Of a stretch of 64,000 nt of DNA, positions 46,079 to 58,510 are shown piece after piece. A model generated the notes under the pieces. It searched no databases. It was not told where the DNA came from and saw nothing but the letters and a program-made list of their open reading frames with translations. Source of the DNA: Laccaria trichodermophora (Eukaryota; Basidiomycota; Agaricomycetes; Agaricales; Hydnangiaceae); NCBI GenBank assembly GCA_018417955.1, contig JACTVC010000003.1, forward strand, positions 620,001-684,000. The letters run 5' to 3'. The first letter of the stretch is position 1; each line of letters opens with the position of its first letter. Made by a program: the position numbers and the translations under genes.

Positions 46079-46949
46079 CGAGTTGGCGGAAAATGCTTGA
46101 CCTTGAGAAACGCGTTATGTCACAAGTGTTTGTGAAATCTCGTGATTCCGGAGTCACAGAGTCCGGTCACGGCAACTTCCTTTCTCAATCTTCTGTCAAA
46201 CTTGCAACAAACTTGTGTCAAACACCTGGATACCGCCGCCGTAAGTCCCAGTGATTCTGGGCATTACCGTCACCTTAACACCAATCATTCTCGAATTATC
46301 ATGTCTACAGAACAAAAAAAAACATACAAAAGTGAAACAAGCCACCCCGAATCAAGGTCCTTTCTGCGATAGCATCGTACCCTCATGAGCAGTTTCCTTT
46401 CATCTACTAAAAAATGAATCACCGTTGGGGAGTTCTCGGTCTTTTTGTGCCGTAATCGTTCTGTCTCAGGCACGTCGTCGCTCGTAGATGGATAAGCCAT
46501 GGAAAAAGTTTGCCCCAAGCGTCCAGGCCCTACGGCCTCAATTGACAGGTCACTGGCGGCCAACGTGGAGAACTATGGAAAGTTAAAGCTCCTTAGATTC
46601 AGAGGACTAGATATGGCTTCATCATTCAAGCCCGTGTATGGCTTTGTGTTTGCAACCACGGGCGCCGATCTTGATCTTCCTCTGAGCCGCTCGTCTTTGA
46701 GTTCGCATACATGTGCATGAGTATAGAAGAAGCCTTCCTACCTCCGACCTAACCTCAACCTCCTGCGCATCCTCTCCGCTTTCCATCGGAAACGAAGGCT
46801 CGGTCACCTCAGCTTAGCCAACAGTCTGTAACGACTATCTTTATCCTGGAACACATCCACAGGACCACAGTACGACATCCAAGATATATTTAGATCCAGT
46901 GGAGCGCCACTATATAGACACGCGTTTTCGATCTAAAGGCCTGCACGCG
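46079..46949. promoter_or_regulatory. Divergent promoter region between RNase H2 subunit C and DUF6533 genes
   Basis: These 871 bp lie between two divergently oriented genes. A TATATAG at 46911-46917 lies ~33 bp before the start codon of the rightward gene. I found no coding frame with a recognisable domain. Confidence 0.5.
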
Positions 46950-48649
46950 ATGGCTTCTGGAATTCCCGACGTAAACAAAATAATCTCCAGCTTGGCCGCC
47001 ACGAAGGTATGTATGTCTCATTTATTAAACTTTTCTCCCATTTGAGACTTCATGCAGTACACTACTGGTTTGTTGCTCATCGCACCGACCTTTAAAAGCG
47101 ATTAAGTCAACATCGATTTCACAGTGGCATCGGCAACCATCTTGATGTGGGATTACGTCCTGACGCTAGATCAAGAGGTAATTTATCGTATTCTTACATG
47201 GAGATGTTCTCTTATAGATCTTGACCAGATTACAAGAGTGTGGAGTGCGAAAAGGACTGTGGGCACAATGATTTTTTTCTTCGTGAGTACACACACTCTA
47301 TGTGGCCCGAGACATCCATTTAATATTTTTAGAATCGATATCTTCCGCCTTGCATTTTTGTTCTCGACTTGTATTGTATGAATCGCTCTTCCATCAAAGC
47401 CTCACGCTGATAATTAATACCCCGCCGCAAAGCACAATTCGTTTACTCGCCAACCGAGACCGTGTGTATTTTTTTGCAATCCACATGCTCATAGTAACCT
47501 CTCTTTCCAGTTGTAGGTTGCTCTATTTGAAAAGTATATTCCAGTCGTCAACTTCAACAGCTGCAGAAACTATGAAATTGTGTCGACATTGATGGATCTA
47601 GTATCCATTGCCATTATAGAAGGTGGGTTCCAAATCGTTCTTTGCATGATTCTTGCTTAAGCTAGTTTGTTCAAGCTGTGCTTGTTTTGAGAACGCACGC
47701 ACTATATCAAAAACGATGGTTGACTAATGCATTAGGGATTTTATGTTTTGTAAATTTGCAATCCCGTCTATTCAGTCAGGGGCTAACTTTTCTCAGTGTT
47801 CCATGGTCAATATGGTCACTATTTTCTTCATCGTATTTCGCTATGAAACATGTGAGTGACGTACGTTATCATAGGACACTCTGCGATATTCATGCAAAAA
47901 GGACTAGTTATCTCCGCAAGCTCTTTAGGTCTCAGGGGATGCCTCTCCGGGTGCACGAGCAAAATTTGTCAACCCCTGCTTATAGGCTTCTGGGTGCCTT
48001 TCTTCCTATTGGAGACAAGTAAATCCTTGAAGGACCTTGTTCAGCCGTCAGATAACCCTATATCCTCTTTTTGACAGTTGTTTTTGTGCTAACAGGATGG
48101 AGATCATACCAACATCGTAAGGCAACAGACATTTCGCTACTGTCCACTCTGTTTACTCGAGCTTCATCCAGTATTGATATCACCGTTATATCCTCAAAGT
48201 TCTCGTTCTCCGATTCTGACGATTCTGTCTCGCGATGGCAAGTCTTCACCTACTTCGGCGAATTATGGCTGATGGTCTTCTATGTAGGACTGATTTATTA
48301 CATTGGTGAGTATTTTCTCTCATCAACTCCATCCATCCTGAGTTCTGATTCCAAACATGCGCAGTGATCATATGTACGTCCTTCCACCTCTCCCCTGCAT
48401 TCACCATCTGATTGGGGTACAATCCTTATACAGCCGTGTCCATCTGTAACTTCTTGATATGGATATTAGATCCATTCGCCTCTTATCTGGCTGTTGGGTG
48501 AGCATCCTAAATTTGCTCTGCTGCTAATATTTATTTATTGTGAATTCTGAAGGCTATTGAAGAGCCTTCAGGCAACAATATGCTCCAGGTTCGTGGTGTT
48601 TGCCGCGCTTCTGCTACAGGTTGATATAATTGCTGTAGGCTGCTTTTGA
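46950..48649 (+). CDS. DUF6533 multi-pass membrane protein
   Basis: The gene has about eleven short exons separated by introns of roughly 40-150 nt. The DUF6533 core is visible after splicing: ASATILMWDYVLTLDQE, then ITRVWSAKRTVGTMIFF, NRYLPP, and an AVLVLRTHALYQKRW segment. Downstream hydrophobic exons (MVTIFFIVFRYET, LLIGFWVPFFLLET, LWLMVFYVGLIYYI, VSICNFLIWILDPF) bring the total to about seven transmembrane helices. Such proteins are greatly expanded in mushrooms and resemble receptors, but no ligand is known. One small exon (~9 nt, near 48365) had to be assumed between the fourth-last and last helices. Frame is kept throughout, and the stop is at 48647-48649. Confidence 0.8.
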
Positions 48650-49689
48650 ATATTCGAGGGATGTTGGAAACGCCACCTCCATCACAGGCGGATGTAGAAT
48701 TAACGACACTGATGCGAAGAGAATCAATATAGATCCGTCACGGAGGACGATTTGGTTTAGATATCAAGCTCGTAGAAGGGCAGCAGGCCTGTGGTCTTCA
48801 ATTGGGACAATTGTAATAATTTATGAGTTAGAGAAATAGGGGGAGTCAGAGTCAAGGGGGTGCCGGCATCGAGAAAAAAGACCCAGGGTCGATTTTTTTT
48901 TCTCCTCAACTTTGGGTGGACTAACTAACTACGTAATCAGGCACATGTCCAAATATGGTAATATTAGTGATATTTTTGGCTCCTTATCCTTGAGTAGACT
49001 CCCTACACACTGCGGAAACCCATATTGAGGTGCCTGCTCAACACATAGTAGTACGTAGGGTTGATCAAAATACTGTGAAATTGCATACCCATCAAGTTTC
49101 ACGGCCATTCCTTCTACACAGCAGTGCATTCATGGTGCAATTTGGCCAGTTTGATAGATAAAATTGCAATAAAATTGTTTATCATTAGAGTAACATATTT
49201 ACCCTTTACACAAAGTGTTGAACTTGCCTGTAGATGGTGCAATAGGGTGAGTAAGAGCTGCTGGAAGTCTCTTGGATGCTCCTGTCACAACGTCCTCACG
49301 CTAGGTGAACCTCAGTAAAAACGAAAGTCAGGTGAAGTCATCGAATTCTCACAAGACAGTCATGTAAAGTCACATTGGTAAATACAAAGTCATGCTAAGT
49401 CATGTCGCGCTCAGGGAGGCATTTGCAAAGATTCCACGGCCTGACTGAAGTCGAGGAATAGTCAATTACTAGTCAACTACAAGCTATGTTGTAGTCTAGT
49501 CCTGGTCATCTGAGTCACTACCATCTGTATCGCCTTTGTCCTCTTCTCCACACATACTTGACGTAAAAGAACAGCAAGGCGAGTGAACAAGTCAAAATTT
49601 TGTTGAAGTCCGTTAAAACTCCGACATCAGCTGATCATGTTGAATTTTGATTCAGCGCGGAAATTCCTCGGTTGTTCCCAAGTTCTTCC

Positions 49690-50290
49690 TTCCCACCACG
49701 TCCAGTTCAAGAGTCGATGAACAGTTTCCTCCTCGCGAACCTCCTCCCCACGACAAATGGCCTCCTCCCCACGACAAACGGCCTCCTCCCTCCCTCAACA
49801 GGCAGCCTCCTCTTCCGAAGAACAGTCTTCTCTCATAGAGAGTACCCTCCCTTGATGAAAGGTCTCTTCCCTCCTTCGACGAATGGTCTCAAGTTCTCCC
49901 TCAACAAACAATCTCCCCCGCCAACGGATGGTCTTGTCCCTTCAACAGACGGCTCCTGTATTAATTAACGGTCTTCTCCCTCAACAAATGGCTCCGTTAT
50001 CACTGAATGATCGATCCCCTCGACGAATGGTCTATTCTTCGATGAATGGTATCCCCTCGACGAACGGTATCCCATCGACGAATGCTGTCCTTTTGACGAA
50101 CGGTATTTTCTCGACGAATGGTGTCGTCCCTCGACGAACGGTGTCGTCCCTCGACGAATGGTATCTCCTCGATGAACGGTCTCCCCTTGACGAACGGACT
50201 CCGAGCTCGATGAATGAACTGCCGCCTGAATGGTCTTCTCGCCCTCCACCCTTACCTCGACAAACGGTTCCCTCCTTCCTTCGACAAATG
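49690..50290. repeat. CTCCCTC-type minisatellite, second array
   Basis: These are imperfect units around 'CTCGACGAATGGTGTCGTC', related to the array at 37900-38670. Short frames are open because of composition, and there is no evidence of translation. Confidence 0.75.
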
Positions 50291-50786
50291 ATTTCTCTCT
50301 CGTGGCCAGGTGTACATTTAGGAGATGGGTATCAGGACTTCAGGTGGTTGACTCAAGCTAGAAGGGGTGTATATACAGTGCAGTCAGTAGGCTTGGGGAA
50401 TGAATATATGATTTGACATTTCCATGACCTCAACTTGACTTTTACTTGAGAAATACACGACTAAAATCTGTCAATTAAGTGACTTGAGCATGACTGGAAT
50501 GAGACTATTACACTACCATAGCATGACTGTTTTTTGACTTTTATTTGACTATGAAATGACTACGAAGAGATGACTACATGACTGCCAAATGACTGTATCC
50601 TGCATATATTTGGCATCAGGAGGGGGAGACCACACGACTTGACATGACTTGGCGAAGTCAACTTGTAGTCAAAATTTTGTAAAATTCACTGCTTTTAGTC
50701 ATGTCTTACAATTTCGTGCAGTGGCGCGACTACTACATGACCAAGACCCGACGAATCGTTTTTACTGAGGGTGAACAGTCATTAGG

Positions 50787-50917
50787 GGGAGTCAGAGTGG
50801 CCGGTTCAGCGGCGGTTCAGCAACGATTCAACAACAGGTTCAAAGACGATTCAGAAAATTTATTTTCGCTTGAATCGTCGTTGAACCGGGTTTAACTCTG
50901 ACCCCCCCGGTTCAGCT
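50787..50917. mobile_element. Foldback (MITE-like) element
   Basis: The left end GGGGGAGTCAGAGT and the right end ACTCTGACCCCCCC form inverted repeats, and inside them CGGTTCA and GATTCA words are arranged in opposite orientation (CCGGTTCAGC...GTTGAACCGG). About 130 bp, no coding frame. Target duplication not evident. Confidence 0.55.
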
Positions 50918-51167
50918 TGAGGCTATTTCATGCCGGTTCCGGTTCTGACCACCTTCAGAATCCAAGTGTATGTTCCATAAAATTTTAGTTACATATATAT
51001 TATTCCTTCTTTGAAAGCTTGACAATAGAGTGCATCAACGGTTGTCAGAAAATTTAGACGGCATTTTTGCCGACTTGAGTATTATGCTTCTTAATATCGC
51101 GATTACAAGCTACAGAATCAAAAGGTAGTGAAAGAAAAGACACCATAGAAACCAATAAAAGCTCGAA

Positions 51168-54100
51168 CTATCCCGCGGACCCTTCCCCTGCATCGTCCTG
51201 CTCACGCCTGTCGGAATCAGTCTCCATCTCAGCCAGCGCTCTCCTGGAATGCAGTCAGGTTATCAGCCATCATACTAGGTGACAGGGTAAGCACAAACCT
51301 GTATGCTTCACGACACTGACTCCTCAAAGCTGCAGTTTTCCATTTCTGCCTCGGTCCAGAGGTAGCAAGCATCTCCTCATCGAGCTCTACGCATCATAGG
51401 ACACATCTTCAGTTTGTTGACCATCGCAAAGAACAAGGATTCACTGACCATTATCTTCTTTCAACAACAAGATCCTATCACGTGGGACACAGGCCCTGGA
51501 TCTTGTGCATGAGTGTCAACTTCAAGAAAATACAACACGGACTGACCAACTATTCAGCTTATCGAAGAACTGAACGATGTACATCTTCGATTTGCTTTTC
51601 AAACGGTCCTTCTTGAACGCTTGCAAAATATTGGAAGGTATGTCCTGATGATCCTCAGCGAAAACCACACTTGGCCAATACGGGAAGGATTCTGAATGAG
51701 AAATCAGCCTCATGACAAACAGGGCGCGAGTCGGCCAAACTCACGAGATTTAGCCCAAACTGAAAATTTAGAGGATCATCTGAGCTCAACAATCCTTATC
51801 GTTTCCAAGAGAGCACTTACCGAGTGTGCCAGTCTCCAGCTGCGTCGTCTTTGAGCGTACAGGCCTACCATCCGCCCTGACACGCCCAGGGGTAGTACCC
51901 GACTTCAAAGAAGTGCTCCCAGAATTCTTGTTCTTCCCCCGAGAAAGTGATTGACGTTCTGCCTCTCTGCCGTCGCTCCCTGCTTCGCTCAACTCACTTA
52001 AGTCAGACTCAACCTCATCATTCTCCTCTTGTTGTGCCATCGATTCTCGTACCTTACGAGACGCAGTGGAGATACGGGTGGGTCTGGATGGTCCAGCGAC
52101 GGCATTAACACCTAACGCTTCCGCAGCAGCGTCCTTTCCTTGACGACGCTTCTGCCTTCGTGTCGCAGGTGTGTCCAGTACTTCGATGACGAGGGCTTGT
52201 GCAGCCTTCTTTGCACTTCGTGTAGTGAGGGGTTTGGGACTGGAGGCTTGAATAGGTTCCAATTGTTCCTCTACTGGCTGGTCGGGTGCCTGCGGAAGAT
52301 TCTCCAAAAGATTCTGCTCCACTACCTCCATGCTCTTGTCAGCGTCAACCACAGGCTCCATGTCCACCGTAGCCTCCTGGTTCTCATGCTTGATATCAAC
52401 TTCTATGGATTCGTCACCAGGCGAAGGTGTGGTTGGGGGCGACCGTAAAGTCTGGTTTTCTGAAGCCGCTGTGCTAACCATCGACAGTCTTGAAGATGTG
52501 CCGGGATCTGTACAGATTAAGAGATAATCAGCTGACATGACAGAAATGGAAGGAAGGCTGATACGAACCTGTCCTTTGACGTTTCTTGGGAGGTGGTAGG
52601 AGCTGCCTATCTACAGGAGCTCGGCCACCACGACGTTGATCAGGGGGCAAGATCCACCCAGCATTGAACATATGGAACGAACCACGGTTGTCAACGTCGT
52701 TGACAACTTGCGGGGAAGCGGCTTGAGGAATGGAAGTGATTGAAAGTCGCTTCTTCGACCAACTTCGTTCACCCCGTTCGGCAGAAGGTGATTCTATATC
52801 CGAGGATTCACCGTCAACGGAGGAGAATGATACTTGTGCCTCAGCTTCGAAGGCGGCTGCGGCAGCTGCTGCACGTCGGGTCCGGGGTAAACCAAAGTCA
52901 TGCGTGTTATCGGTGAAAAGCGGTCTTTCCGGTGCTTTCTCCCCAGCAGCCGCGGCAGCTTCCTTCCTCGCCTTTGCGCGCTCAGCTTCAGCCTTCCTAT
53001 CGCGTTTGCCTTTTTTCGATTTTGCAGGTGGTCGCGGGGAAGGCGGTGGTGGCGGCTTGACTTGCGCGAGTTCAAAATTGAACAACGATATGATGGGGTT
53101 GTCGCCAATTTCAAGGTTGAGATCAGTGCTTATGGCCGCTGAAGAGTCGAGGAGATCTAATATTCCCAATGGAGGCTCGAGATCGCCTAGCAAGGGAATC
53201 ATGAATGTCACCGTCTTCGGGTCCGGTGCGCCTTGCGCGTCTCCAACGATATCTACGTCCATCGCAGTGTCACCGTCGTTTGATGGACCGGCTCCACCAA
53301 CAGGATCGCCTGCAGGGGCTTGTGGCGAAGGGTGGACGACCGACAGGCTATTCAACTCCTCCAATATGCCTTTGGAAGCATTCCTGATCCTGTTGGCAGC
53401 CTTGTAGAATGGGGTTCCGGGTTTATTATACAAAATAGCATTGTCCACGACAAGGTCGATGTCATCCTAAACAGAGCATTCATCTCCAAAACCGATCTTA
53501 TAAGATAGGGCAGACGTACCTTGAAAGCCTTGACATCCCAATACTCGTGTCTGTCAAGCTTGCTGTCGATGATGGACCAACACATTGGATTGGTGACGAT
53601 ATCAAAGTAGTCTGGCACTTCGTTCCTGTTGACAGGGTTCTTGAAATAATCCATGCGGTCGTGACTAGACTCTAATCAGCAAAGCAATCAAGAGATAGTA
53701 AACTTACAAGGATACTGACGCCATGATACGCTCAAAGGCCAGTCGCAAACGCGCTTCATGGGGGAACAGCGCCATGGAGAGGATCTCATGCAAGATGTCA
53801 GTTTGTCTTAGTTTTTTATTCTCTCTTTGTCGGGTAAGCTCCGCCAACGTTCGAACATTTACAAGGTCTGAGCGTAACCTTTTAAGTTGCTGGGACCATC
53901 CTCAGAAAGGCACATAAACAGTGATAGACACCACTCACCTCAAGTTTCATCAGCTTTTCCTCTCTGGATTGCCCCTTCCCTCCCGCACTCGCCGTCCAAG
54001 GCTCCAAGTGCAATCTTTTCAAGAGCGGTGCACCTCGCCTCGCTTCCCGTTTTAAACTCCAGTATCGGCACATGAGGGTGACGAACTCTGTCTTTTTCCT

Positions 54101-55661
54101 TATGGCTACCTTGCCTATGTAGGACAGGATGCGGTTCACAGTGATGGCGGGGACAAGGGGCGGGCCAGGCTTGTACGTCTTGGCGTACGCGCGGGCAGAC
54201 TTGGAAGAGAGCTTCGCATTGGGGCTTGTTGTTTGCGACCGCGCCTCATTGGCTAGAGCGGCTTCACGGATGTCTTGTTGTTCTTTCTTTGTTGTTCAAG
54301 AAACGCGGTGAGATTTAGATCAAACAGTGAAAAGGAGGACTTGAAACTCACAGGTAGATGGCGTTCGCAGTAGCATGTCAGAGTAACGGGCTCCGAGCCT
54401 TGTGTCGTTTTCATCGGCAGGAGAAACTTTTCCCTCCGAGCACATGTAGCATGGAACGCCGTAAAACATGACGTCTTCGCACATTGAATACAAGCACCAC
54501 CTCGATAGTCGCAAATACTGCATTTCTAGAGTAAAATGAACCTCGACATTCTGAAAAGGGACGCAGAGAACGTACGAGCTTCCAGCGCTGTTTTGACACC
54601 TTTTCTATGCCTGTTATCGGCTCCATGAACACCTCATTTGCGACGCGGGTTTCTGGGACCCAGATGGCGCAAAGGAGATGAACCCATTCACCGTGGACGG
54701 TCTGCTTAAATGCGCCACCTTCATTGGGGCATAATATACATTGCTATTGCACAGGGACAACACTCAATGGTCACATCGCAAGCCAAACTTGAAGGCACAC
54801 TCACAACAGGGTTTTCTGGAGATACAGTACATTTTCGACAGAGCCACTGCCCTTCCGGAATATATGGCACACCATAACAATCTAGCAGGTCATCAGCACC
54901 TTCGATAGGGTCCCAAGGATAGGATGTCGTACCCTGATGTACAGCCAAATTGCATCCATCACAGAATACAATCGCATTACTATTCTCGCCCTCGGAGTCG
55001 TCGCATATAGCACATGTAGAGTCTTCTGATGGCATCGCAAAGTCTTGTTTGGGTATATTCTTCGTCTGTTCCACCATTGAGTTGGGGAGAAAGAGCGTAA
55101 GTTTGGAAGGAAAAATTGGACGCATAAGATACGTACCAAATCAAACCACTCCTTCTCCAACCTATCCATAATAATTTCAAAAGCCTCATAAGTGACCTTA
55201 TTAAGGTCTCCCCCCTTCTTCCTATCGGCGTTCACTGCGTCCAACCATTCTTGGTCTGCAATCGCAAGGAAAGTGCATCAGTTCAACCAAATCAATCCTG
55301 ATAGACGGAAGGGAAACCGACCTTGCTCATCCATATCATACTCCACCTGCTTCGCCAGTTCGCTCTCCAAAGGTTCTACGTTCACCATCAGCAACTCAAT
55401 GGGGCCATCCTCAAAACATACTCACCAATATGCCGAATATAATGGTCCGGCCTCCGGAATTCCGAAAAGTCATTATCTACACATCTTCAGCTCTCTTCCT
55501 CCTTAAACCGCATACGCACAACGCAACAACTCACATCCATACGACCTTGCTTGCAGATCGTGCACACCGCCAGGCTGGGTTGATACTTCATCTTGGATCT
55601 TCTCGAATGAGACTTTGGGTAGCGCTACCGCCACAGGTGACGTTCGTGCTCCACGCGCCAT
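51168..55661 (-). CDS. BRPF/Nto1-type chromatin reader with PHD, extended PHD, bromodomain and PWWP
   Basis: The gene has about a dozen exons and roughly 1,250 residues. The start ([17 protein letters not shown]) leads after one intron into the EPL1-like motif [25 protein letters not shown] finger ([34 protein letters not shown]) is followed by an extended PHD ([41 protein letters not shown]). The bromodomain ([19 protein letters not shown]...[16 protein letters not shown]) is followed by a long basic, Ser-rich region, and then a PWWP domain ([27 protein letters not shown]). This is the full domain set of animal BRPF proteins, which scaffold MOZ/MORF-type histone acetyltransferases; the fungal counterpart is NuA3. 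The protein reads histone marks in the nucleus. Both PHD fingers retain all visible Cys/His ligands. Confidence 0.9.
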
Positions 55662-55848
55662 GTCTTCGTGTCGTATGCTGGTCAGCGCCGTCCGATGTTA
55701 TGAGTAAGAGGGCGAAATCGACATGGACGACGTGCAAGTTGTGTTATTCAACGAAGAGCTTGACATTTTGTGTTACGTCACGCGTGGTCACGCTTCTCCC
55801 AATAAAGATATTACAGAACGGTTTACACAACAGTTAAATTTCGAGTAT

Positions 55849-57374
55849 TTACAGCTCATCCGTCGGGCGGGGAGTTGAAACTGGCTCCTCCAGAACGACT
55901 TGATCTGCCTCCTGAGCTAGGGCAGGCTCAGCCTTCGCCGGCTCAGCAGCCGTGGTTTTCCGTGCTTGTGCGGCCTCCTCCATCGCTTCATCCAAAATCT
56001 TCTTCACATCTGCCGCCTTCTTCGCGTCCGCATCGCCCTGGCCGCTCAACGAGGCAGGCTTGACGTCGTCAACGCTCCCAGTGACTGTTGGTGCCGGCGC
56101 CAACGTTGTTTCCGAAGCAGTTGCTTCAGCCTTCTTCAAATGCTCTGGCACACCACCCATCATTCCTCCATAGCCAGCCGTTTCGTGATAATTCGCGCCA
56201 CCCTCCAAGATGGCCTTCTCAAAGTCAATTAACTCCGTGAAACCGCCGTGGAGCAACGCTATCCGCTGCGCCTCTTGCTTTCGCTGAATTTCAAGCTCTT
56301 CGGCTGTTGGTGGGACATATTCCTCCTTCTTTGCTTCCTCAACGGCAACCTTCAGGTCTGCGGTGCCATCTAGAACCGAATCAAAGAACTTGGAGAGAGA
56401 TTCGAGTTTCTGGATGCCTGCAAATTGCTATGGTTAGAGGTGCACATTGTCATTAGACAAACTCTGACCTTCGTATCGGACTGGGGTGTTAGATCCAACA
56501 GGGTATATCAAAACCTTGCTTCCCTTCTTCCCTCCAGCCTCGAAACCCAGACTCACAGAAGTCTTGCCCTCCTTATCCCGATGCATGCCCATTTCCAATT
56601 GCCCCGCGTACTTGTTCGCGAGAACTTGCCACAACAAAGGAACCTTCTTGTCCTTCGTCAGTAACAACGCGCGGTGTTTGGATGTGTTCTGATACCCAGC
56701 AACGTCAGGTGGTGTTAAAGCTTAGGAACGGGGTTTGCAACTCACTTTCTCAATCCAAGGTTTAACTTCGTATTCGTGGTACAATTTAGCGAAATGCTTC
56801 GGAATCCGACGCGTGGCCCAATAGTAGAAGCCTGTAGCAGTCCTTTCACCTGAATCATAGACCATCGGTGCTAGTGTATTGCCACGGGGGAAGAGTTTCA
56901 CCGTAGGAAATCCAGTGACACCCTTCACGAAAATCTCGTCAACCAGTAGAAATTTCCCTCAGAAAGAGTTGAACCAACCTGTTCAGCACACAATCGCTTG
57001 TTTTTCTCCGCGTCGCAGTTAACAGCATACACCGGAACAAGAGGATGAAGCCCTAGCGCGGCTTTACTGTACTCCGGTACCATCCTCTGACAATGCTACA
57101 TTCTCTTAGTTAGCTCGCAACTCAGTGGCGACAGATATCACTGAACGTACCCCACACCAAGGCGCGACGAATGCCACCATACTAGTTTGCTGTCGTCCCA
57201 GAATAAATTCTTATTTCATATGATTGTAAGACAAGAACTTACGTTGGCCTTCAACGCCTTCTTGAACGACTTTGCGTCCAACATCTTGACCAGCGAATCT
57301 GCAGGGAATATAGCAGCTGACACCAGGGACGGTGTCAGCGCCAAGGCGAGCGTGAGCAGCGGCGTAGACAGCAT
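55849..57374 (-). CDS. Thioredoxin-domain protein of the disulfide isomerase (PDI/P5) type
   Basis: The sequence starts MLSTPLLTLALALTPSLVSA, a signal peptide. A thioredoxin fold has the active site WCGHCQ, whose two cysteines lie in different exons, then VYAVNCDAEKNKRLC and GFPTVKLF with the cis-proline pattern. The C-terminal half is helical and charged, and the protein ends ...RPTDEL, a variant K/HDEL signal for ER retention. It has one redox-active domain, like yeast Mpd1 and unlike PDI with two. About 400 residues in six exons. The likely role is oxidative folding of secreted proteins in the ER. Confidence 0.85.
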
Positions 57375-57685
57375 TCCAAGAGAGAAATTTCAGTGGGTGT
57401 TTGCAGAGACATACAAAAGGTTGGTCGCCGATATAAATACGATACATCAGAAAATCCCACACTGACGTGTCGCTGATCACACTGATCGGTAACTCCCACA
57501 ACCTCTGAGCTCGCCGTGGCCGACGACGAGCACAAAAATCAGACGAATGCTTCGGAACTTGAGGTTTTTTTGTTATATGGTCTCATGCTGTACCAGTTGT
57601 CGGAGGGGATGAATGACATGAATTATTGGTATCTCAATGCTATACACACAGGTATATATAGGTGCTCGAGCTATAAAGAGAGCAA
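57375..57685. other. Intergenic, promoter of the disulfide isomerase gene
   Basis: No gene is seen. It contains the promoter of the PDI-type gene and the 3' flank of the gene upstream. Confidence 0.5.
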
Positions 57686-58510
57686 TTAAAGACTAGAGGG
57701 TTCCTCCCAGTCTTGCGCATCCTGGACTTTGACTTCCCGTGTCTCGTCGCCCCCTTCTATCATACTGTTCCGCCACTCCTCAATTGAAACCTTCTTCCGC
57801 TGGGTTAAAGATGATTGAGGAAGTGGCAGTTCTCTACAACGAGGAGTACTCGGTGGATTGGTCTCGAGGGAGTCGCTCTCCGAGTCACTTTCGTCGTAAG
57901 AGTGGCAGGGGGGCCGAAATTTACCCATCATTTTGAGGTTGGCGATTCTGATAGTCCAAGATCCATAGCAATAAAGAAGGCTTCCGAAAAGGTTTTTGGA
58001 CTTTGAGCTCGGATATTGTTCTCGGCACACCAAATATTTCAACACCGTTTTCGCCGCGTGGAAGATAACATAATGAGGGTGAACATGGGAGGGTATGAAG
58101 CCAAGGTGTGGATATGGAAATGAGTGCGTTTGCGTTGTCGTGCCACCCGCGTCGTCTGTACTACGGCGTGCGATGGGAACCATGTCATTTAGCGCCATAA
58201 TGGTGTACCTGTAGTACGGTTCCTGCAAAAGGTGACTCTCAAATGAGATAGATAGTTCAGAAATGATAGCACGCACAGGAGTCGCTGGGGGAACAGACAT
58301 TGGATTGTACCTCCCGCGAAGATAGAGATCAAGTATGTGGAGTTCGGGAAGGAGAAACCATTTTCCCTCATTGAAGAGATCAAGAAGTTTAGACCCAACT
58401 GTTGGCTTCCAATAACCCTTCACATAACAAAGTGGTACCATAGGACAACGCACGGAGGATAAGAGTTGTAGCGCGTGTGCAGATTCAACATCCCAGGTTT
58501 CTTGCTCCAT
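57686..58510 (-). CDS. Unrecognised protein, possibly the C-terminal part of an F-box/LRR-like gene
   Basis: An open frame of about 274 residues beginning MEQETWDVESAHALQLL. I do not recognise the family. The N-terminal part has hydrophobic, regularly spaced leucines (LLDLFNEGKWFLLPELHILDLYLRGR) like the repeats of mushroom F-box proteins. The C-terminal quarter is acidic and Ser-rich, without a domain. Upstream on the same strand, a frame around 58788-58534 ends in ISPTEIPSEV, reminiscent of a degenerate F-box start. I could not join it with a phase-consistent intron, so the real start may lie further right than given. Confidence 0.5.
   Translation of the reverse strand: MEQETWDVESAHALQLLSSVRCPMVPLCYVKGYWKPTVGSKLLDLFNEGKWFLLPELHILDLYLRGRYNPMSVPPATPVRAIISELSISFESHLLQEPYYRYTIMALNDMVPIARRSTDDAGGTTTQTHSFPYPHLGFIPSHVHPHYVIFHAAKTVLKYLVCREQYPSSKSKNLFGSLLYCYGSWTIRIANLKMMGKFRPPCHSYDESDSESDSLETNPPSTPRCRELPLPQSSLTQRKKVSIEEWRNSMIEGGDETREVKVQDAQDWEEPSSL

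Larger units (their letters stand above)
48650..51167. repeat. Repeat island, non-coding
   Basis: No gene is seen. Many AGTCA words occur on the left (49320-49460) and TGACT words on the right (50410-50710), like inverted subterminal repeats of DNA transposons. The sequence around 49600-49735 resembles that at 37780-37930, and 50310-50420 resembles 38680-38790, so the two islands contain related elements. A G-rich motif GGGGGAGTCAGAGT appears at 48839 and again at 50788. Confidence 0.6.

Noticed and set aside
52730..53407. 225-residue plus-strand frame
   Set aside because: It lies fully antisense to exons of the BRPF-type gene, whose minus-strand product has recognised domains.
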